Positions 36,263-45,127 of a stretch of DNA of 64,000 bases are shown piece after piece. Every line of letters begins with the position of its first letter. Position 1 is the stretch's first letter. The notes under the pieces were generated by a model. That model ran no database searches, had not been told where the DNA came from, and worked only from the letters and a program-made list of their open reading frames with translations. The stretch is from Alkalibacterium pelagium (GTDB taxonomy: Bacteria; Bacillota; Bacilli; Lactobacillales; Carnobacteriaceae_A): contig NZ_FNZU01000005.1 of assembly GCF_900109325.1 (NCBI RefSeq), forward strand, positions 1 to 64,000, given 5' to 3'. The position numbers and the translations under genes are program-made.

Positions 36263-36941
36263 CTCTATTTCGATATATATAGAACGCATCATTGAATTCG
36301 CACCGCGTCTGCTCGACAGTTTATGGGAGACAGGCATCATGCTGTTTTTCGCCATGCTTGCTGCTATTCTTCTTGGAATACCTGTTGGCACGCTACTGTA
36401 TCTGACAGCTGACACTCGGCCTATGGCTAATCGGTTCGTCAATCGCCTTTTAAATATTCTGGTGAATGTGATCCGGTCGTTCCCCTTCTTGCTGTTAGTT
36501 GTAGCCATGCAGCCCTTTGTCCGGCAAGTATACGGCCGAGCGACTGGCGACCCCATCGCAGCCTCATTTCCTATGGTCGTCATTGCGATTGCCTTGTATG
36601 CCCGTTTCGTTGAACAGTCTCTGATGGAAGTACCAAAAGGCATCATCGAAACGGCAAAATCTATGGGCGCAACAAACTGGCAGCTGGTCTGGAAATTCCT
36701 TTACGTGGAAGCCAGGAGCAGTCTGGTCATCGGCTTTACAACTGCTGTGATCAGTTTCGTGTCCTACTCGACGATCATGGGCGTTGTCGGTGGAGGAGGG
36801 ATCGGTGATTTTGCCATCCGCTTTGGCTACCAGCGTTACGAAACAGATATTATGTATACCGCCATTGTCCTGATCATTGTACTCGTTGAAATATTTCAAT
36901 GGCTCGGACTGGCTCTTGCAAGAAAACTGGATAAAAGATGA
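36255..36941 (+). CDS. metP: Methionine-type ABC transporter permease
   Basis: A 228-residue permease of the MetI/MetP family with five or six hydrophobic segments. The coupling loop is EVPKGIIETAKSMGATNWQLVWKFLYVEA, and RSFPFLLLVVAMQPF is also typical. The GTG start at 36255 lies inside the end of metN, so translation is coupled. It is followed by metQ after 30 bases. Confidence 0.9.
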   Translation: MTDSISIYIERIIEFAPRLLDSLWETGIMLFFAMLAAILLGIPVGTLLYLTADTRPMANRFVNRLLNILVNVIRSFPFLLLVVAMQPFVRQVYGRATGDPIAASFPMVVIAIALYARFVEQSLMEVPKGIIETAKSMGATNWQLVWKFLYVEARSSLVIGFTTAVISFVSYSTIMGVVGGGGIGDFAIRFGYQRYETDIMYTAIVLIIVLVEIFQWLGLALARKLDKR

Positions 36942-36971
36942 TGAATGAAAAAGACTTAAGGAGAGATTATT

Positions 36972-37844
36972 ATGTTTAGAAAAACCCTGCTTTTAGGAAG
37001 TACTGCTCTGCTCTTGGCTGCCTGCGGTGACGCAACTGAAGAAACTGCTGATGAAACAAATGGAACAGATGAGGAAACAACTGAAGAATCTGGAAACGGC
37101 AATGGTGAAGAGGTCGTCATTGAAGTCGCTTCTCACCTTCCTCCGATGACAGATATCGTTGAAATTGCCGGAGATGTGATCGAGAATGGATACAGTGTCG
37201 AACTTGTAGAAGTATCCGACAATATCCAGTACAACGAAGCTCTCCTTAATGATGAAGTGGATGCCAGCTTCGCCCAGCACGAACCGTTCATGGAAATGTT
37301 CAACACAGAACGAGACGGTAACCTGGTTGCCATCCAGCCTATCTATAATGCGATTGTAGGCTTCTATTCTCCAGTCTATGGATCGATCGATGATATTGAA
37401 GAAGGAGCAGAAGTGGCACTTCCAAGTGACCCGTCAAACGAAGCCCGTGCTCTGATGATTCTGGATCACTACGATTTGATCACATTGAGTGAGGATGTCA
37501 GCTTCGAAGCCACTGTAAATGATATTGAAGAAAATCCGTATGATCTGACCTTTACAAGTATCGATCTGCTAAACTTGTCAGCTGCCTACGAAGACGGTGT
37601 GGAACTGGTATTCAACTATCCGACTTATATTGAATCAGTTGGGCTGACACCTGAAGATGCACTTATCCTGGAAGATGATGAAGACTTTACTTTCGCGATC
37701 CAGCTTGTAGCAAGAGAAGATAACCAGGATTCTGATGCTATCCAGGCCCTTAAGGACGCCTTTACCAGCCAGGAAGTCTATGATTTCCTTGATGATCTTG
37801 CCGAAAACGGCCATCTGGAACCAGCTTTTGAAGTGAATAATTAG
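36972..37844 (+). CDS. metQ: NlpA/MetQ family substrate-binding lipoprotein
   Basis: A 290-residue lipoprotein. The signal sequence ends in the lipobox LLAAC (Cys at residue 18), followed by a Glu/Thr-rich linker (EETADETNGTDEET). The binding domain has VIEVASHLPPMTDIVEIAG, DEVDASFAQHEPFMEMFN and ALPSDPSNEARALMIL, as in MetQ/NlpA proteins that bind methionine. It ends FEVNN. The protein is notably acidic, which would suit a salt- or alkali-adapted cell surface. Confidence 0.9.
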   Translation: MFRKTLLLGSTALLLAACGDATEETADETNGTDEETTEESGNGNGEEVVIEVASHLPPMTDIVEIAGDVIENGYSVELVEVSDNIQYNEALLNDEVDASFAQHEPFMEMFNTERDGNLVAIQPIYNAIVGFYSPVYGSIDDIEEGAEVALPSDPSNEARALMILDHYDLITLSEDVSFEATVNDIEENPYDLTFTSIDLLNLSAAYEDGVELVFNYPTYIESVGLTPEDALILEDDEDFTFAIQLVAREDNQDSDAIQALKDAFTSQEVYDFLDDLAENGHLEPAFEVNN

Positions 37845-37857
37845 TTTGAACTAAATT

Positions 37858-37955
37858 GACTGAACAACCAGTCAGTTTTCTGCCCGCCCAGTCGGATTCC
37901 AGTCCTGCACGGAGTATTTCTCCTGCAGGCTGATCCCTATGGTCGGGCATTTTTT
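37858..37955 (+). terminator. Terminator region of metNPQ
   Basis: A first hairpin TGACTG/CAGTCA (37859-37875) is followed by GTTTTCTG. A larger one has outer arms TGCCCG (37881-37886) and CGGGCA (37944-37949), an inner CTGCA/TGCAG, and TTTTTT after it. Confidence 0.75.
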
Positions 37956-37976
37956 GTACTGCCAGTTTTGTCTTCA

Positions 37977-38909
37977 TCAGCGCCGGGGCACTGTCTGCTC
38001 ATATACTCTCCCGGAAGTGGCTCCTGTCGCTGTATAGTGCTCTTTCAACACCTTTCTCATCCGTCTGAAATGAACCGCATCCCCGCACCACTCGTTTACT
38101 TTAGCCGTCGTCAGAGTGGTCTCAGGAAAGAGAAACTGCAGTTCTTCTATATTGTCCAGAATTACATCCGTTACTGCACGTTTAACGAAACAGGATTTAC
38201 AGTAACAGGACCGTTGAGTAATCAGAAGATCAAAGGATCCGCAGGCATTGCAAGATAACCCTTTCTTCAACTCCTTATAGGAATAATACGGCAGCTGATT
38301 CTGCACGGGACTGTCATCGTCATGCAGTTTGAGTATGCGTCTGGCCAGATCGTGATGATCCCTGCTCAGCATTCGGCTTTTTGTATTGAGATCCTCCAGG
38401 TACTCATCGATCTGATTCGGCAGGATGATTGGATCCTCTACTCTCGCATTGTATAAACTGAATTGTGGATGGATAAACACCAGATGAGCTGTGACCTTCA
38501 GCTCACTTCCCCACTCTTTCAGAAGCTGACTGAGAAAAGATGCCGATCTATTCAGCTGAATCAGCGGATTCGCCACCTCCTCCCCATGTATCGTACTGAA
38601 GCCTTCCATATGCCTGACATAGCGTCCAACATAGTTCCTGATTTCGAATATATACACCCCGTGTGAGGCAATCAGCAGGGAGTCCACTTTAAAAGACAGT
38701 CCTTTGTTCAATAGAAGCAGATCATTCAGTACGATGGCCTGCTTATCGATATGCTGATTTATTTTATCGTCAAATGCGGTCTCTCCACTTAATCCTTTCT
38801 GCAGATTAATCAGGTAACGCTTCTCCGGCTCCTTCAATTCAAACCGTTTATCCAAGTAATTCAGTCCTCTGAGCAAGTCGGATGGTTGTCTTGCTTTTAA
38901 TATCTCCAT
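37977..38909 (-). CDS. NERD-domain protein with C-terminal zinc ribbon (paralogue 2)
   Basis: A 310-residue paralogue of the protein at 14809, with the same layout: GLSGETAFDDKI, KVDSLLI (Asp76), FEIRNYVGRY, NPLIQLNRSASFLSQLL, then a Cys ribbon CNAC and CYCKSC and a basic C-terminus. At the position of the PD-(D/E)xK lysine (Lys91 in paralogue 1) this copy has Arg91, next to an intact Glu89. ATG 38909 lies eight bases after AAGGAGG. The gene converges on metQ. A nuclease or DNA-binding role is possible; if Lys is needed, this copy may bind but not cut. Confidence 0.8.
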   Translation of the reverse strand: MEILKARQPSDLLRGLNYLDKRFELKEPEKRYLINLQKGLSGETAFDDKINQHIDKQAIVLNDLLLLNKGLSFKVDSLLIASHGVYIFEIRNYVGRYVRHMEGFSTIHGEEVANPLIQLNRSASFLSQLLKEWGSELKVTAHLVFIHPQFSLYNARVEDPIILPNQIDEYLEDLNTKSRMLSRDHHDLARRILKLHDDDSPVQNQLPYYSYKELKKGLSCNACGSFDLLITQRSCYCKSCFVKRAVTDVILDNIEELQFLFPETTLTTAKVNEWCGDAVHFRRMRKVLKEHYTATGATSGRVYEQTVPRR

Positions 38910-39234
38910 TTCGTTCGCCTCCTTACTATACTCATTGTCTTTTTATCGAAAAACTGACTAAAATTGTTTGAGTTTTTTTAACTGCTTTATCTATAAAGGA
39001 GGCGCCTCGTTTAGCGTAGATTCAGTGGTAGGATCTTAGATTCAGATTTTTTTGAGCAGACCCATGGGATGGGCGGAATCTTGTGACAAACTGAAGATAA
39101 AAAGAGGATTTGAGGTGGCCATAAGCCCCTCCTCAACTGCATCCAGCATCGTCACACTGAACCCCTTCTTCTTTTCTCTGTATAGACGATGCTCGTCAGC
39201 TGACGAGTATCATCATCTCAACCCCTTCAGAACG
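38910..39234. other. Intergenic region with palindrome and repeats
   Basis: About 330 bases between the NERD gene and the amidohydrolase terminator. It contains a direct repeat TAGATTCAG (39017-39025 and 39037-39045), a minus-strand terminator-like hairpin TTGAGGAGGGGC/GGCCACCTCAA (about 39109-39135) followed by ATCCTCTTTTT, and the palindrome CTCGTCAGCTGACGAG (39192-39207, extended to 39188-39211 with one mismatch pair). A minus-strand open stretch of about 55 codons across the palindrome lacks a convincing start. No gene is called. Confidence 0.5.
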
Positions 39235-39261
39235 AAAAAACAGCCGATCCAGTCGGCTGTT
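39235..39261 (-). terminator. Terminator of the amidohydrolase gene
   Basis: AACAGCCGA (39239-39247) and TCGGCTGTT (39253-39261) arms. On the minus strand it is followed by TTTTTTCG. Confidence 0.88.
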
Positions 39262-39272
39262 TTCAAATCATC

Positions 39273-40520
39273 TTATTTAGTCAGGGTGTCTTTTTCGACC
39301 TTTCCGTCCTTGACGACATATTGAATGGTATCGGTGTCCGCCAGGCTCGCAATGTCTTCGAGGGGGTCGCCTTTGACGATGACGATATCGGCCAGTTTTC
39401 CTTTTTCAAGGGTCCCGACTTTGTCTTCCCATCCTAGACACTCAGCTGCCGTTTTTGTGGTGGCCACGATTGCTTCCATCGGTGTCATCCCCACATCGGT
39501 CATGAGTTCCAGTTCCCTTAAATTGAGTCCGTGAGGCATGACTCCAGCATCAGTACCCATAGCTATTTTAACTCCTGCTTTATGAGCTTTAGTGACACTT
39601 TCCTTGTGGATCTCAATGACTTCCTTGGACTTCTCGACAGCTGAATCAGGCATTCCGGATTCTTCAGCAAGTTCCAGAACGGATACTGGAGCCAGCAAGG
39701 TCGGCACCAGGAATGCTCCGTTTTCTTTCATCAGATCAATAGCTTCGTCATCGAGAAAGATGCCGTGTTCAATTGAATGGATGCCTGCCCGGACGGCCTG
39801 TTTGATCCCTTCAGCTCCCTGAGCGTGGGCCATGACTCGCACACCTTTTCTGAAACGCGCTTCTTCCACAATGACTTTCAGTTCTTCCAGAGAAAACTGG
39901 GTAAACTCCGGATGGTCGGTCGGGCTGAGTACGCCACCCGTCGCATGGACTTTAATGACCTCAGCTCCGGCACGAAGCATTTCACGGACTTTCTTCCGGA
40001 CTTCTTCCACACCGTCTGCCCGCCCGTCAGGCATCCCTGGATAATTGGCCTGAAGCAGTTCAACCGTCTGACCAGATGTAGTATAGCCATCACCATGTCC
40101 ACCGGTGATCGTCAGTGCATTGATGCTCAGCTGCAGACGCGGACCGGCGATCAATCCTTCTTCCACAGCTTTCTTAACACCTAAATCTGCCCCTAATGCA
40201 TCTCTGACAGATGTGATTCCAGCATCCAGTGTCTTCCTCATATACTGGGCAGCCTGATAAAATCTGTAGGAAAAAGGAGTCTCCAGTCGTTTCTGAACCC
40301 CTTCAAACTCCATCATGACATGCACATGGGTATCGATAAGTCCTGGGAGGATGGTTCCTCCTCCGGCATCGACTATCGTTTCATCTCCAGTCAAGGTGTA
40401 TCCTTCCGCTTCTCCTGCGTAAATCAAGGTGTTTCCTTCGAATACGACCAGTCCATCGCGGACCGGCTGTCCCCCAAGTCCATCAATTAGACGTCCGTTG
40501 TTTATAGCTGTTTTCCCCAT
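39273..40520 (-). CDS. Metal-dependent amidohydrolase (imidazolonepropionase/prolidase-like)
   Basis: A 415-residue TIM-barrel amidohydrolase. Metal ligands appear in order: GLIDTHVHVMME (HxH, about 62-64), EVIKVHATGG (a likely carboxylated Lys), VMAHAQG, SIEHGIFLD and AMGTDAGVMPHG (Asp). Relatives include Xaa-Pro dipeptidases of the Sgx9260 type and organophosphate-acting enzymes. There is no signal peptide, so it acts in the cytoplasm. The ATG follows AGGGGAGATACT. The natural substrate is likely a dipeptide or N-acyl amino acid, but this is inference. Confidence 0.85.
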   Translation of the reverse strand: MGKTAINNGRLIDGLGGQPVRDGLVVFEGNTLIYAGEAEGYTLTGDETIVDAGGGTILPGLIDTHVHVMMEFEGVQKRLETPFSYRFYQAAQYMRKTLDAGITSVRDALGADLGVKKAVEEGLIAGPRLQLSINALTITGGHGDGYTTSGQTVELLQANYPGMPDGRADGVEEVRKKVREMLRAGAEVIKVHATGGVLSPTDHPEFTQFSLEELKVIVEEARFRKGVRVMAHAQGAEGIKQAVRAGIHSIEHGIFLDDEAIDLMKENGAFLVPTLLAPVSVLELAEESGMPDSAVEKSKEVIEIHKESVTKAHKAGVKIAMGTDAGVMPHGLNLRELELMTDVGMTPMEAIVATTKTAAECLGWEDKVGTLEKGKLADIVIVKGDPLEDIASLADTDTIQYVVKDGKVEKDTLTK

Positions 40521-40653
40521 AGTATCTCCCCTATTAATTAGTGTATTTACTATTGTATACGAAGTCCAGCCGTTTTACTATAATAAGATTAAAATTAAAT
40601 GGCTTTATTCTAATTTAACTGCCCTGATATAATGACCTGCTTGTCTGTACCCT

Positions 40654-42102
40654 TTACTGAATAATCTGCTCCAGAGCATAGGCCAGTTCCATTAACCGGA
40701 CATCCTCTCCGTCCTGGCCGATAAGGGTTATGCCAATAGGCTCACTGGTTGCGCGAACATATCCAGGAACGGTGACTGCTGGATAACCGGATGCGGAATA
40801 GACAGCAGTCGCATAATTACTTAATGTCAGAAGAACATCCACGGAGTCAAAGGCTTTTTCCAGTGCCTGTCGTGTAACCGTCTGATTGGATGTGATGATC
40901 TGAGTGATGTCTTCAGCAGTCTCTTCAACACCGGCTGACTGAATCAGCAGCTCCTGATTGAAAGGTGCCGTCTGATCTTCCCCTTCTTCTTCATTGAACG
41001 CTCTAATTGTCTCGAGAGTCAGTGGATGGGTCCGACTCTGATTGAAAAAAGACTTGATCCCTGTATTGAATTCATACTTCAGAACCGGAACATAGTCTAC
41101 TTCAAGTGCCTTTTCATCTAAAGAATACTCAGATGGGATCGCTCCGGCTTCTTTCAGCTTCTGCCGAACATCTTCTATTATTTCTTCGTCTTCTTCTCTA
41201 TAGAGGGACTTGATCGATTCGTTTTCCAGGATACCTGTTTTCACACCTTTAAATCCTGCTTCAGACCACTCTGCTTCTTCTGAAACTGCTGACGCCATTC
41301 CCTTGAAAAGCAGATACGTATCCTTGACAGTTTTCGCGATCGGCCCCGCAGTATCATGCGTTTTTGAAATGGGGATAACACCGTCCTGAGAGACTAGACC
41401 AAGTGTCGGTTTAAGTCCGACCACACCATTCTGACTGGCTGGATAGATGATAGACCCGGCCGTTTCCGACCCGACGGTAACAGGAGACAGGCTCAAGGCT
41501 GCAGCAGCGGCACTTCCTGCACTCGATCCTCCAACATCAAACTGTCCCAATGGATGTATCGTCTGTCCACCTACTGCAGAATATCCATTGGAACTGTCAG
41601 TAGACATAAAATTTGCCCATTCGGTCAAGTTTGTTTTCCCCAGAATCAGTGCCCCCTTTTCTTTAAGAAGCTGGATAAGTTCTGCATCTTCCTCAGCTAT
41701 ATAATCTCTAAGAACAGCAGCCCCCGCTGTAACAGGCATCCCCTTCACACTGATATTATCTTTAACGAGGACCGGCATACCATAAAGCAGGTCATGCTCG
41801 TCATCAAAGACCAGTTCTTCAGCCTCCTGAACAATAGTCTCATTCAGAGAGATGACCACATTGTATCTTTTCTGCCTGATTGTTTCATTCCAAAAGCACA
41901 TCGCAATTTCGGCGTATGTAGTTCTGCCTTCTCTGACTAAATTCTGAAGTGTCTGTATATCGCTCGATAGAATCTCCCGTCTCAATTCATCACTCAGATG
42001 ATACTCTTCATGGTCCAGATCTAATTTATACCGACTCTTCTTCGTACGAATATGCTGCTTGTCTATCTGCCCCAAAAGATAGTCTTTACTATTAAATCCC
42101 AT
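40654..42102 (-). CDS. Amidase signature family protein
   Basis: A 482-residue amidase-signature hydrolase. The catalytic Ser-cisSer-Lys set is visible: MPVLVKDNISVKG (Lys), GGSSAGSAAAAALSLS and GSETAGSIIYPAS (nucleophile Ser in the second). It is not GatA by context, since gatC/gatB are absent. An N-terminal extension of about 55 residues is charged and helical. The ATG follows AGGGGAGACAACTA. It could release ammonia from aliphatic or aromatic amides. It lies between the amidohydrolase and trpB on the same strand. Confidence 0.85.
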   Translation of the reverse strand: MGFNSKDYLLGQIDKQHIRTKKSRYKLDLDHEEYHLSDELRREILSSDIQTLQNLVREGRTTYAEIAMCFWNETIRQKRYNVVISLNETIVQEAEELVFDDEHDLLYGMPVLVKDNISVKGMPVTAGAAVLRDYIAEEDAELIQLLKEKGALILGKTNLTEWANFMSTDSSNGYSAVGGQTIHPLGQFDVGGSSAGSAAAAALSLSPVTVGSETAGSIIYPASQNGVVGLKPTLGLVSQDGVIPISKTHDTAGPIAKTVKDTYLLFKGMASAVSEEAEWSEAGFKGVKTGILENESIKSLYREEDEEIIEDVRQKLKEAGAIPSEYSLDEKALEVDYVPVLKYEFNTGIKSFFNQSRTHPLTLETIRAFNEEEGEDQTAPFNQELLIQSAGVEETAEDITQIITSNQTVTRQALEKAFDSVDVLLTLSNYATAVYSASGYPAVTVPGYVRATSEPIGITLIGQDGEDVRLMELAYALEQIIQ

Positions 42103-42136
42103 TAGTTGTCTCCCCTGTTCTATCTAAGTATTTAGT

Positions 42137-42207
42137 TCCTCATTTTATTATACACAAAATGAGGAAAGAGCCTTTAACATTGTTCAGCGAAGGCCCCTTC
42201 CTCTTTC
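42137..42207 (-). terminator. Probable terminator downstream of trpB
   Basis: GAAAGAGCCTT (42164-42174) pairs with AAGG...CTCTTTC (42190-42207). On the minus strand it is followed by CTCATTTTGT. An overlapping second repeat TTCCTCATTTT/AAAATGAGGAA spans 42137-42166. The T tract is weak. Confidence 0.45.
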
Positions 42208-42232
42208 AGTTACGTTCAGTCATCAAGTTGTG

Positions 42233-43399
42233 CTAGTCAAAATCTTCCGAGTCAAGCAGCTCCCGGACATAGGCCACATCTTTGTCTCCACGACCAGAAA
42301 TAGTGATGATCACAGGCTCTTCAGGAGAAAATTCATCCGCCAGTTTTTCTACTAAGGCGACAGCATGGGCACTTTCGAGTGCCGGAATGATTCCTTCAGT
42401 TTCGGACAGGTTCTTGAAGGCAGACATGACCTCTTTTTTCGATACCGTATAGTATTCAGCACGCCCACTATCTTTCAGGTAACTATGTTCAGGCCCGATT
42501 CCCGGGTAGTCCAGACCGGCAGCGATTGAATAGGTCGGTGCCGGGTTGCCGTTTTCATCCTGCAGGACAAGGGTTCTGAACCCGTGCAGATCCGCCGCTT
42601 TTCCTTTACTCATCGTCGCTGCTTCTTCAGGCTCCGCCCCGATCAGACGCACGCCGGGTTCTTCAATATAGTGAGCAAAGGAGCCGATCGCATTGCTTCC
42701 TCCACCGGCCACTGCAACAACCGCTGCAGGCAGACTGCCTTCTTTTTCAAGAATCTGCTTCTTCGATTCCTCGCTGATCACTGACTGGAAATACTTGACG
42801 ATGGACGGATAGGGATGCGGTCCGACGGCTGAACCGAGGAGATAAAATGTGTGATCATAATTCTCGATCAGATCTCCTAGAGCGACATCAACGGCATCCT
42901 TCAACCGCCCTTGTCCTTGCTCGACAGGAACCACTTCTGCTCCGAGCAGCTCCATCCTGAACACATTGAGTGCCTGGCGCTCGGTGTCCAGTTTACCCAT
43001 ATAGATCGTACAGTCCATACCAAACATCGCGCAGGCCGTCGCAGTCGCTACCCCGTGCTGTCCCGCTCCTGTCTCTGCAATGATGCGATGCGCTCCCATT
43101 CGCTTGGCCAGAAGAATTTGTCCCACCACATTGTTTATCTTGTGCGCCCCTGTATGATTCAGATCTTCTCTTTTAAGATAGATTTTCGGGCCGCCGAAAC
43201 GTTCTGATAACCGCTCTGCGTAGGTCAGGGGATTCTCTCTACCCACATATTCTTTTAAAATCGACTGGTATTCTTCCTTGAACGCGTCATCTTCTCTAGC
43301 CTCGTCAAAAGCTGTCTCAATCTTATCCAAAGCCGCCTGAAGGTTTTCAGGGACGAAACTGCCACCAAATGTTCCGAAAAATCCTTTTGCTGTCTCCAT
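42233..43399 (-). CDS. trpB: Tryptophan synthase beta subunit (orphan)
   Basis: A 388-residue PLP enzyme that joins indole and L-serine to make tryptophan. LKREDLNHTGAHKINN holds the PLP Lys, AETGAGQHGVATA the catalytic Glu, and GGGSNAIGSF the phosphate loop, with SGRGDKD at the C-terminus. It is TrpB1-like in length, but trpA and the rest of the pathway are absent here. It follows the trpXYZ transporter genes, so it may salvage imported indole. The ATG follows an AGGAGAG-containing stretch. Expression probably depends on the Trp-codon leader at 46.3-46.6 kb. Confidence 0.95.
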   Translation of the reverse strand: METAKGFFGTFGGSFVPENLQAALDKIETAFDEAREDDAFKEEYQSILKEYVGRENPLTYAERLSERFGGPKIYLKREDLNHTGAHKINNVVGQILLAKRMGAHRIIAETGAGQHGVATATACAMFGMDCTIYMGKLDTERQALNVFRMELLGAEVVPVEQGQGRLKDAVDVALGDLIENYDHTFYLLGSAVGPHPYPSIVKYFQSVISEESKKQILEKEGSLPAAVVAVAGGGSNAIGSFAHYIEEPGVRLIGAEPEEAATMSKGKAADLHGFRTLVLQDENGNPAPTYSIAAGLDYPGIGPEHSYLKDSGRAEYYTVSKKEVMSAFKNLSETEGIIPALESAHAVALVEKLADEFSPEEPVIITISGRGDKDVAYVRELLDSEDFD

Positions 43400-43452
43400 T
43401 ATCCTTGCACTCTCCTATAATTATATTTTCCCCATCAGAAGTTCTATTAAAG

Positions 43453-44232
43453 TTAAATGATCTGAGCTTTTTCTTCTTCAAACAGAACAAACAGATCTTC
43501 CAGCTTCATTTGTGCTTTTTCTCTAGCATTCAGATCCAGTTTGATTCTTCCATTTTCGAGAACAATCAGCCGATTGCCGTACTTCAAGGCATCTTCCATC
43601 CGGTGCGTGATCATCAGACAGGTGAGCTGATGAGTTTCGATAACTTCTTGTGTCAGCTCCATCAAGCGCTTTGCCGTTTTAGGATCCAGTGCAGCAGTAT
43701 GTTCATCCAGAAGCAGGAGCTCTGGCCTTGTCAATGTAGCCATAAGCAGACTCAATGACTGTCTCTGCCCACCGGATAAATGCCCCGTCGGCGTGTCCAG
43801 ATGTTTTTCAAGCCCATTTCCAACTGAGGCACACAAGGTTTGGAATGAGTCTCTTTGAGCCTTCATTTTCCTTGGCAGAAGGTGCCGTTTCTCCCCTCGT
43901 TTCAGAGCAAGCAGCAAGTTTTCCGCCACCGTCATTCGTGGAGCAGTCCCCATTTTCGGATCCTGAAAGACCCGGGAGATATGACGTGCTCTTTTTTCTT
44001 CGGGTAGTCTTGTCACTTCCTTATCTCCAATGTATAGCTTACCGCTGGTCAGTTCGATCGTGCCGGTTATACTGTTGAACAAGGTCGTTTTCCCTGCGCC
44101 GTTCCCTCCAAGGACTGTGACGAATTCTCCCTTTCTAATTGTCAGATCGACATGATCCAGAATCGTCGTATTCGTATCGGACTCATTCTGGATTGTTTTA
44201 GTTGCTTGCTTTAAATTCAGTAGTGTGGTCAT
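43453..44232 (-). CDS. trpZ: Tryptophan ABC transporter ATP-binding protein
   Basis: A 259-residue ABC ATPase: VTVLGGNGAGKTTLFNSITG (Walker A), GHLSGGQRQSLSLLMA (signature), LLLLDEHTAALDPKT (Walker B) and LMITHRMEDAL. The DEHTAALD variant, with His after the catalytic Glu, is typical of the TrpXYZ/PhnC-like importer group. It starts 3 bases after the permease stop. The substrate (tryptophan or indole compounds) is inferred from the linked trpB and the leader. Confidence 0.85.
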   Translation of the reverse strand: MTTLLNLKQATKTIQNESDTNTTILDHVDLTIRKGEFVTVLGGNGAGKTTLFNSITGTIELTSGKLYIGDKEVTRLPEEKRARHISRVFQDPKMGTAPRMTVAENLLLALKRGEKRHLLPRKMKAQRDSFQTLCASVGNGLEKHLDTPTGHLSGGQRQSLSLLMATLTRPELLLLDEHTAALDPKTAKRLMELTQEVIETHQLTCLMITHRMEDALKYGNRLIVLENGRIKLDLNAREKAQMKLEDLFVLFEEEKAQII

Positions 44233-44235
44233 CCC

Positions 44236-45111
44236 TTATCCCTCTTTCCGGATCAATGTGTCCAGTTTAAGCGCCCGTCTGATTTGCGGGATCATCAGGC
44301 AGACCGCCAGTATGGATGCGCTGAATAACCTGATGTAAGTCGTATCGAAGCCGAGTCTGATTACACCGAGAAGAAGTAGCTGATACAGGATGCTTCCGAT
44401 AACGATGGAAATCAGTCGTTCGCCCAGAGTCACATCTTTGAAGGCGACTTCCCCAATAATCAGTGAAGCCAGCCCGATGACGATGACACCCGTTCCTCCG
44501 TTGACGTCCGCATAGCCGTTATTCTGAGCAATCAGAGAGCCGGCCAGTGCGATGATCCCGTTAGAAAAGACGAGCCCGATAATTTTCATGCGGTCGGTCT
44601 GAATGCCGAACGATCGGGCCATCGCTTCGTTATCCCCTGTGGCAATATAGGCCTGACCTAAACTGGTGTAGAAGAAAAACAGCAGCAAGCCGATGACGAG
44701 ACTGACAACTGCCAGCCCGACCACAACTGCGTCGAAATAATTAGGTAAAAAAGCCAGGCTGTCAAAGATTCTTGGATGATTTAAAAGACTCAGGTTCGGA
44801 CGCTGCATCACGTAGAGCATCACGGAATGCAGCGCCGTCATGACTAGAATACCGGCTAGAATGACTGGGACTTTTCCTTTAGTGTATAAAAGACCCGTCA
44901 CCAGGCCTGCACTCATACCGGCCAGAACTGCCAGCCCCATAACCAGTACGGGATGTATTTCATTGACAATAGCTGTAACAGCGACAGCGGCTCCCAATGG
45001 AAATGAGCCTTCTGCCGTCAGATCCGGAAAATTCAGAATCCGGTAAGTTGTGAAAATGCCGATGCCAAGCACTGCCCAAAGCAGCCCCTGTGCGATTGCT
45101 GATATGACCAT
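44236..45111 (-). CDS. trpY: Tryptophan ABC transporter permease
   Basis: A 291-residue permease with about nine hydrophobic segments, of the TrpY/branched-amino-acid-permease-like group: FTTYRILNFPDLTAEGSF near the N-terminus and VIVIGLASLIIGEVAF in the middle. ATG 45111 lies nine bases after AAAGGGAA. The upstream ATG at 45156 touches a GGAGG and overlaps trpX, so it is less likely. It is flanked by trpX and trpZ on the same strand. Confidence 0.82.
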   Translation of the reverse strand: MVISAIAQGLLWAVLGIGIFTTYRILNFPDLTAEGSFPLGAAVAVTAIVNEIHPVLVMGLAVLAGMSAGLVTGLLYTKGKVPVILAGILVMTALHSVMLYVMQRPNLSLLNHPRIFDSLAFLPNYFDAVVVGLAVVSLVIGLLLFFFYTSLGQAYIATGDNEAMARSFGIQTDRMKIIGLVFSNGIIALAGSLIAQNNGYADVNGGTGVIVIGLASLIIGEVAFKDVTLGERLISIVIGSILYQLLLLGVIRLGFDTTYIRLFSASILAVCLMIPQIRRALKLDTLIRKEG

Positions 45112-45127
45112 AAGCTGATTCCCTTTC

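Noticed and set aside
39052-39324. A 90-codon plus-strand frame across the palindrome region
   Set aside because: It crosses the amidohydrolase terminator and 3' end in antisense and has no ribosome site.
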